Source: Pocillopora verrucosa (taxonomy: Eukaryota > Cnidaria > Anthozoa > Scleractinia > Pocilloporidae). From it: 64,000 nucleotides of DNA. Shown here in pieces: positions 59,288 to 64,000 of this stretch (its first letter is position 1; each line of letters begins with the position of its first letter). Location of the stretch: assembly GCF_036669915.1 (NCBI RefSeq), contig NC_089312.1, forward strand, positions 4,353,938 to 4,417,937, written 5' to 3'. Position numbers and translations under genes: made by a program. The notes under the pieces are model-generated. The model did no database searches. It was not told the origin of the DNA and saw only the letters and a program-made list of their open reading frames with translations.

Positions 59288-60333
59288 CAGTCAAGTTGCC
59301 GACAGTTTAACTTGCCAACGCCAACTCGCCAACATATAAAATCAAGTAGAGACATTCGCGAGTTGGTCTTCAATCCAGTACAACTTATTAGAAGTTAAAG
59401 ATATAGAAAAGTAAAAGATCTTTAGTAAAAAACATTTTCATTTTTTTCCTTCCAACAAAGTTTATATGGATCTCATGGTGAATAAAGCAAGGTAAACATC
59501 GCCAATGACTGTAAAAGCTTCAGACACAAATGAGTTATTGTGCAACAACAACACCATAAAGACTCATCATGTCAATCGGTCAGATTTTTTTAAGAAAACT
59601 TGGCTTTCTAGACAAGATCTTTGGTAAAAAACAATTCTTTTTATTTCCAACAAAGTTTATGAGGATCTCAAGGCGAATAAAGCAAGGTAAACATCACCAA
59701 TGACCAAAAAAGCTTTGGACGTGAACTAGTTATTGTGTGACAACAACACCATAAAGACTTATCATGTCAATCAGTCAGATTTTTTTAAAAATACTTAGCT
59801 TTCTAGATAAGATCTTTAATTAATAGAAAAAATTCTTTTTATTTCCAACAAAGTTTATAGGGATGATGAACATCACCAATGACCAAAAAAGCTTTAGACG
59901 TGAATGAGTTATTGTTTCACAACCAGCATCATTCTAGATTCATGCTTTGGTAGCTCACTTATGGAGGTGTTTACATTTGGTCCATCTTAATACCAGGCTA
60001 TGCTGGTGAATGGCCATAAAAATACGATAAGTATCTAACCAGAAGCTGACCAGAACCCAAAGAAGGGCTGATAGGCAAAGTTAGTTGTTTGGATTTTGGG
60101 AGAAACATGAGTCATTGCTGATGTTTACCTTGCTTTATTCACCATGAGATCCATATAAACTTTGTTAGAAGAAAAAAAAAAAAGTTTTTTTTTAACTAAA
60201 GATCTTTTACTTTTCTTTATCTTTAACTTCTAATAAGTTGTACTGGATTGAAGACCAACTCACCGACGTCTCTACTTGATTTTATACATTGGCGAGTTGG
60301 TGTTGGTAAGTTGAACCGTCGGCAACTTGACTG
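59288..60333. mobile_element. Long-TIR, Mutator-like element with internal tandem repeats
   Basis: Terminal inverted repeats of about 200 bases begin CAGTCAAGTTGCCGACAGTT and end, reverse-complemented, CAGTCAAGTTGCCGACGGTT. They include CCAACTCGCCAA and further inside AAAGATCTTT(A/T)GT. ACCACACC stands just outside each end (after a few unpaired bases), a likely 8-base target duplication. The interior is three tandem units of about 180 bases, each with CCAACAAAGTTTAT, AAGCAAGGTAAACATC and AACACCATAAAGACT (the third is partial). No transposase is present. Long TIRs and 8-9-base duplications suggest Mutator-like, tentatively. Confidence 0.65.
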
Positions 60334-60539
60334 TAATTCACCACACCCATGTGTGCCAAACCTTTTTTTTTTTGGTGCAAATATTTTCATGACTATTAGG
60401 CTGGCATGACTTAGCACACCATTTAAGCCCAACCAGGCATGGCATAAAAAAGAGAGGTTATTGGATCAGTTAATGAATCAATAACTGACTTATTCATTTA
60501 ATCAGTCACTTCCATAGCCCCTTCCTCTCATCATCTCTT

Positions 60540-61850
60540 TCATAATCAGTCAGACTGGTCAGACTCTCTCAGTCAGCCAGTCTGTCAGTCAATAAAGCTG
60601 ATCAGACTCTCTCAGTCAGTCAGAAAGATAGTCAGTTAGTCAGTCAATAAAGCTGGTCAGACTGTCAGTCAGTCAGTCAGTCAGTCAGTTGATGAAGCTG
60701 GTGAGACTCTCTCTGTCAGTCAATCTGTCAGTCAATAAAGTTGATCAGACTCTCAGTCAGTCAGTCAGTCTATAAAGCTGGTCAGACTCTCAGTCAGTCA
60801 GTCAATAAAGCTGGTCAGACACTCCGTCAATAAAGCTGGTCAGACACTCAGTCAGTCAGTCAATAAAGCTGGTCAGACTCTCAGTATGTCAGTCAGTCAG
60901 TCAATAAAGCTGGTCAGACTCTCTCAACCAGTCAGTCAGTCAATAAAGCTGCTCAGACTCTCAGTAAGTCAGTCAGTCAGTCAATAAAGCTGGTCAGACT
61001 CTCTCAACCAGTCAGTCAGTCAATAAAGCTGCTCAGACTCTCAGTCAGTCAGTCAATAATGCTGGTTAGCCTCTCAGTCAGTCAGTCAGTCGATAAAGCT
61101 GGTCAGACTCTCAGTCAGTCAGTCAATAAAGCTGGTTAGCCTCTCAGTCAGTCAGTCAGTCAGTCAGTCAATAAAGCTGGTCAGACTCTCAGACAGTCAG
61201 TCAGTCAATAAAGCTGGTTAGCCTCTCAGTCAGTCAGTCAGTCAATAAAGCTGGTCAGACTCTCAGACAGTCAGACAGTCAATAAAGCTGGTCAGACTCT
61301 CAGACAGTCAGACAGTCAATAAAGCTGGTCAGACTCTCAGTGAGTGAGTCAGTCAATAAAGCTGCTCAGACTCTCAGACAGTCAGACAGTCAATAAAGCT
61401 GGTCAGACTCTCAGTCAGTCAATAAGTCACTTAATCAGTCGGTCACTCTCTCAATCTCTCAGTCAGTAACTCGCTTAATCAGTCTGTCTGTCAGTTAGTC
61501 AGTCACTCACTTGGAAAGTCAGTTGGTCACTCTGTCAATCTGTCAGTAATCAATCACTCAGTCAGTCACTCTCTCAATCAGGCAGCAGTCTGCCAGTCAG
61601 TCACTCTCTTGTATTTACTCTAATGAAGAGCTACATATATAATGCTTTAAACTTCAGCTTTACAAACTCTTTACATTGGCCAATTTACATTTATTTATCA
61701 ATTCAGTTGTTGAAAACATGACTCTCCCAACCAATCTGTCAATCAATCAGTCAGTCAATCAGTCACTCTCTTAATTAGTCAGTCATTCACTCAGTCAACA
61801 GTCAAGTCAGTCAACTGAACGAGTTGATTGACAGTTATCAGCAATGCAGT
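60540..61850. repeat. Expanded CAGT-derived minisatellite in intron of copy 6
   Basis: About 20 or more units of variable length, each with AATAAAGCTGGTCAGACTCT followed by a variable number of CAGT tetramers. This is the intronic CAGT repeat of the array grown into a higher-order repeat. On the minus strand, which is transcribed, it reads as repeated CTGACTGACTGA and AGAGTCTGACCAGCTTTATT. Confidence 0.9.
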
Positions 61851-62447
61851 CAACTAAACTTGAATGCATCAATAACAACCCGCCGACTTACCTTCCCACT
61901 TTACATCCATATCTCCACAAGTTATGTGGATGCTCAACTCATTGTCGTAATTATTGTAGTAGTCATAAAAGTAGGTGGTATCGATCTTTAAGTCCTTGTC
62001 ACAGCCTGGCAAATGCAAGGTGACACTTTGATATTCGGTAACACAAGTCGCTCTTGGTTCACCATTTTCAGTACGACTCTCCTGATTTCTGATCCACGTG
62101 TACAGTTTAGCGACTACAGGTCCGTTTTTCTCTCAAACATTCACCAATTTCGCAAAAGTCAGGGTTTTCTTAGCTTCTGTAAGACGCACAGCATTGGAGA
62201 GAAGATCTTCCAACTTGCTAAACTTGCGGTAGTCGCTCTCGTCATCGGTGATTTCCACAAGGTAGCATTTTATGTAATATTCAGCTTTTGCTAGTAGTAC
62301 CTTTGGATGGAGAATGCTCCGAGTGTTGTTAACCACCTGGTTAAATCTCCTGCAGGTAAGAGCGAGGCTGAGAAAGGAGGGCGGATCATCCAAAAAGGAA
62401 ATAATTCTGCAAAGGCAGTCTTCATTGAGAGTCAAGATGGAGACCAT

Positions 62448-64000
62448 ATTGGAAAAACTGCAACAGGACAGGCCCGCATCACGTACATACAATTGGTCAC
62501 GGGCGGAAGTGTTTGACCTCCACTGCTTTCTGGAACGTACTTCGTTATCCCTTAGAATATGCCTTTAGTTAGGAATGTAGCTTGATCACATTAATATAGC
62601 TCATAAAAGTGCTTTTGTGGAGACACAGCACTTGAATGCCTATGGGAAGTATTTATCAGCCAGTTATTGTACAACGTTCATAATTTCATTTGCGAATATT
62701 GTCATTTTGAAAGAAACTTATACCAAAAAAAAAAAAAAAAACGAAAACAGCCAAAGAGGAAGATCCATAAGTTTGAAACCCACCTCACTGCAAATGAAAC
62801 TAAACTCACAATGAGTCACAGGCTTAAAGTTATGAGTCACCTAAACACACTGGCACACTTCATGAAGGACTTACAAACAAATAAGCAAATAAAAACATGA
62901 GTGAAACCAACATTTAGCAACACAGGGTTGTTGTTTGAAGTCGGTAGGTGGTGGAAACTGCTCATCTGTCAGACTATTTTTCACCAGCTACTTTGGGAAC
63001 TGGGATCAAAGACATAAAATAACTATTTTCAAATTTACTCTTGCATCAATGGCTGGCTTTAGTATGTGTCAGAATGCTGGGAATCACGTCTCAGTGGGTT
63101 CCAAATTTTTGTGGGAGAGTATGCCTCCAGACCCCCTACAAGGGTGTGTTGCTTTGCAACATACCTCGCCTACTCAGTTCCTCCCACACATGAAGATAAA
63201 ATCTGACAGTGAAACATCAATACATAAAACAGTAATACCCAAGATATAAAATCCCTTGAATATTAGGACACAACATTGAGAACATACAATCTGCATTAAA
63301 AAATAAACTTGCTTTATTGTTTCTAACATTTTAAACTAAATTTCATAATCCTATTAATGCTAACAAAATAGATCATGTTACTTAAAGAATACTTACAACA
63401 TGTATCTATTCCTCTTTAATTAAATTTGTCTTCCCTTGGAATATACACACTGAATTTTACTTAGCATTGCCAGCTTACAATTATTTTCTCAGACTATAAA
63501 GGCATCTCATTGGAATACATACGACAAACTGTACATAAACATGTACAATTCTATTACCATAAGTCCTTGCCTAATATTTTGAATATCTTTGTATTTGGAG
63601 CTTGAAGAAACACTGCACTAGTTAGTTTTTCATGTTACACCAAATAGTACAGTGTAGCATTATTTTATCGTATGATAAGCTGAAATATGCAAGCATTTTG
63701 ATCGGTTATTACTTATGAGCTGTTGGAGGACAAACACAAAGATAACATCACCATTAACAACATTTAGCTTATCTGCTATACAAAACAAAGAGATTCTATG
63801 TTGGTGCAGATCTGTACGGTAATCACAGGTTATGTCAAAATGTGGTGGAGTATTAGTGATGCAACCTGCTGCGACCTTGTGTGCCACTTTAAAATTCTTA
63901 CCACATTTTGTCACAAACTCTGATCTATTACTGAACAGAAGTACAGCAACATGGAATTTGTTAAGCCTAATTCACTCTTGCTATCTTGACACAAATTCCC
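62448..64000. other. Flank right of the array, no gene seen
   Basis: The first 100 bases resemble the upstream flanks of the other F-box copies (CGCATCACGTACATACAA). An A-run of about 18 lies at 62727-62744. The rest is AT-rich with only short frames lacking recognisable domains and no clear splice structure. Confidence 0.45.

Larger units (their letters stand above)
58037..62447 (-). pseudogene. F-box array copy 6, nonsense in exon 1
   Basis: Exon 1 is 61892-62447 (ATG at 62447, MVSILTLNEDCLCRIISFLD, donor GTAAGT). Exon 2 is 58037-59013 (acceptor TTTTGTACAG), an intact 325-residue frame ending EESEEEQSDEQ. A TGA at 62133-62135 replaces the Trp codon that follows KVV in copy 1 (NV*EKNGPVVAKLYTW). 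Apart from that codon the exon 1 frame reads to the donor. It is the most divergent copy and has a 2.9-kb intron swollen by a long-TIR element and a CAGT minisatellite. Readthrough or polymorphism cannot be excluded. Confidence 0.75.

Noticed and set aside
60540..61850. CRISPR-like look of the regularly repeated array
   Set aside because: Repeats are direct, low-complexity CAGT-derived and variable in length, with no unique spacers, in an animal intron. It is a minisatellite.

Overview
This is a eukaryotic window, AT-rich and intron-rich, and full of transposon debris. GT-AG introns, metazoan domain architectures (PX plus SH3, F-box, HECT), Crypton, Penelope-like and ISL2EU-type remnants, and several repeat families that resemble ones I associate with stony corals all suggest a cnidarian, most likely an anthozoan or scleractinian coral. 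That host assignment is inference; no marker gene is present.

Layout. 1-8 kb: no convincing gene; one dispersed repeat and a G-run. 8-16.7 kb (minus strand): a multi-exon adaptor gene encoding a PX domain and four SH3 domains, of the Tks/SH3PXD2-p47phox family. Almost every exon junction can be placed and the phases agree; one PX exon is uncertain. A Penelope-like element tail lies in one of its introns. 16.7-20.4 kb: intergenic, with palindromic repeats. 20.5-21.6 kb (plus): a single-exon gene for a basic, largely disordered protein of unknown function.

22.5-62.5 kb (minus): the dominant feature, a tandem array of six two-exon F-box genes. Exon 1 encodes an N-terminal F-box and about 185 residues. 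Exon 2 encodes about 300-380 residues of a domain I do not recognise, ending in a Glu-rich tail. The intron carries a CAGT/CTGAC short tandem repeat in every copy, and downstream flanks are shared. Copy 1 is intact (about 514 aa). Copy 2 is usable but has lost its acidic tail and has a MITE beside its splice donor. Copy 3 is wrecked. Copy 4 has its acidic tail expanded into a large pentapeptide minisatellite. Copies 5 and 6 carry nonsense TGA codons at conserved Trp positions. A seventh, truncated first exon sits at 34.1-34.3 kb.

Mobile elements split the array. They are: a 3.36-kb element with TIRs, a TA target duplication, 10-bp palindrome arrays and two small divergent spliced genes (25.47-28.83 kb); a LINE 3' end (36.6-37.4 kb); a foldback element plus a Crypton-type tyrosine recombinase, followed by exons resembling an Ulp1/C48 peptidase (38.4-41.9 kb); an ISL2EU-type DDE transposase relic (43.3-43.9 kb); a HECT-ligase-like fragment (50.7-51.7 kb); and a long-TIR element with internal tandem repeats (59.3-60.3 kb).

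The most novel-looking items are the F-box/acidic-tail family with its mutating minisatellite and the 3.36-kb element that carries two small unfamiliar genes but no recognisable transposase.
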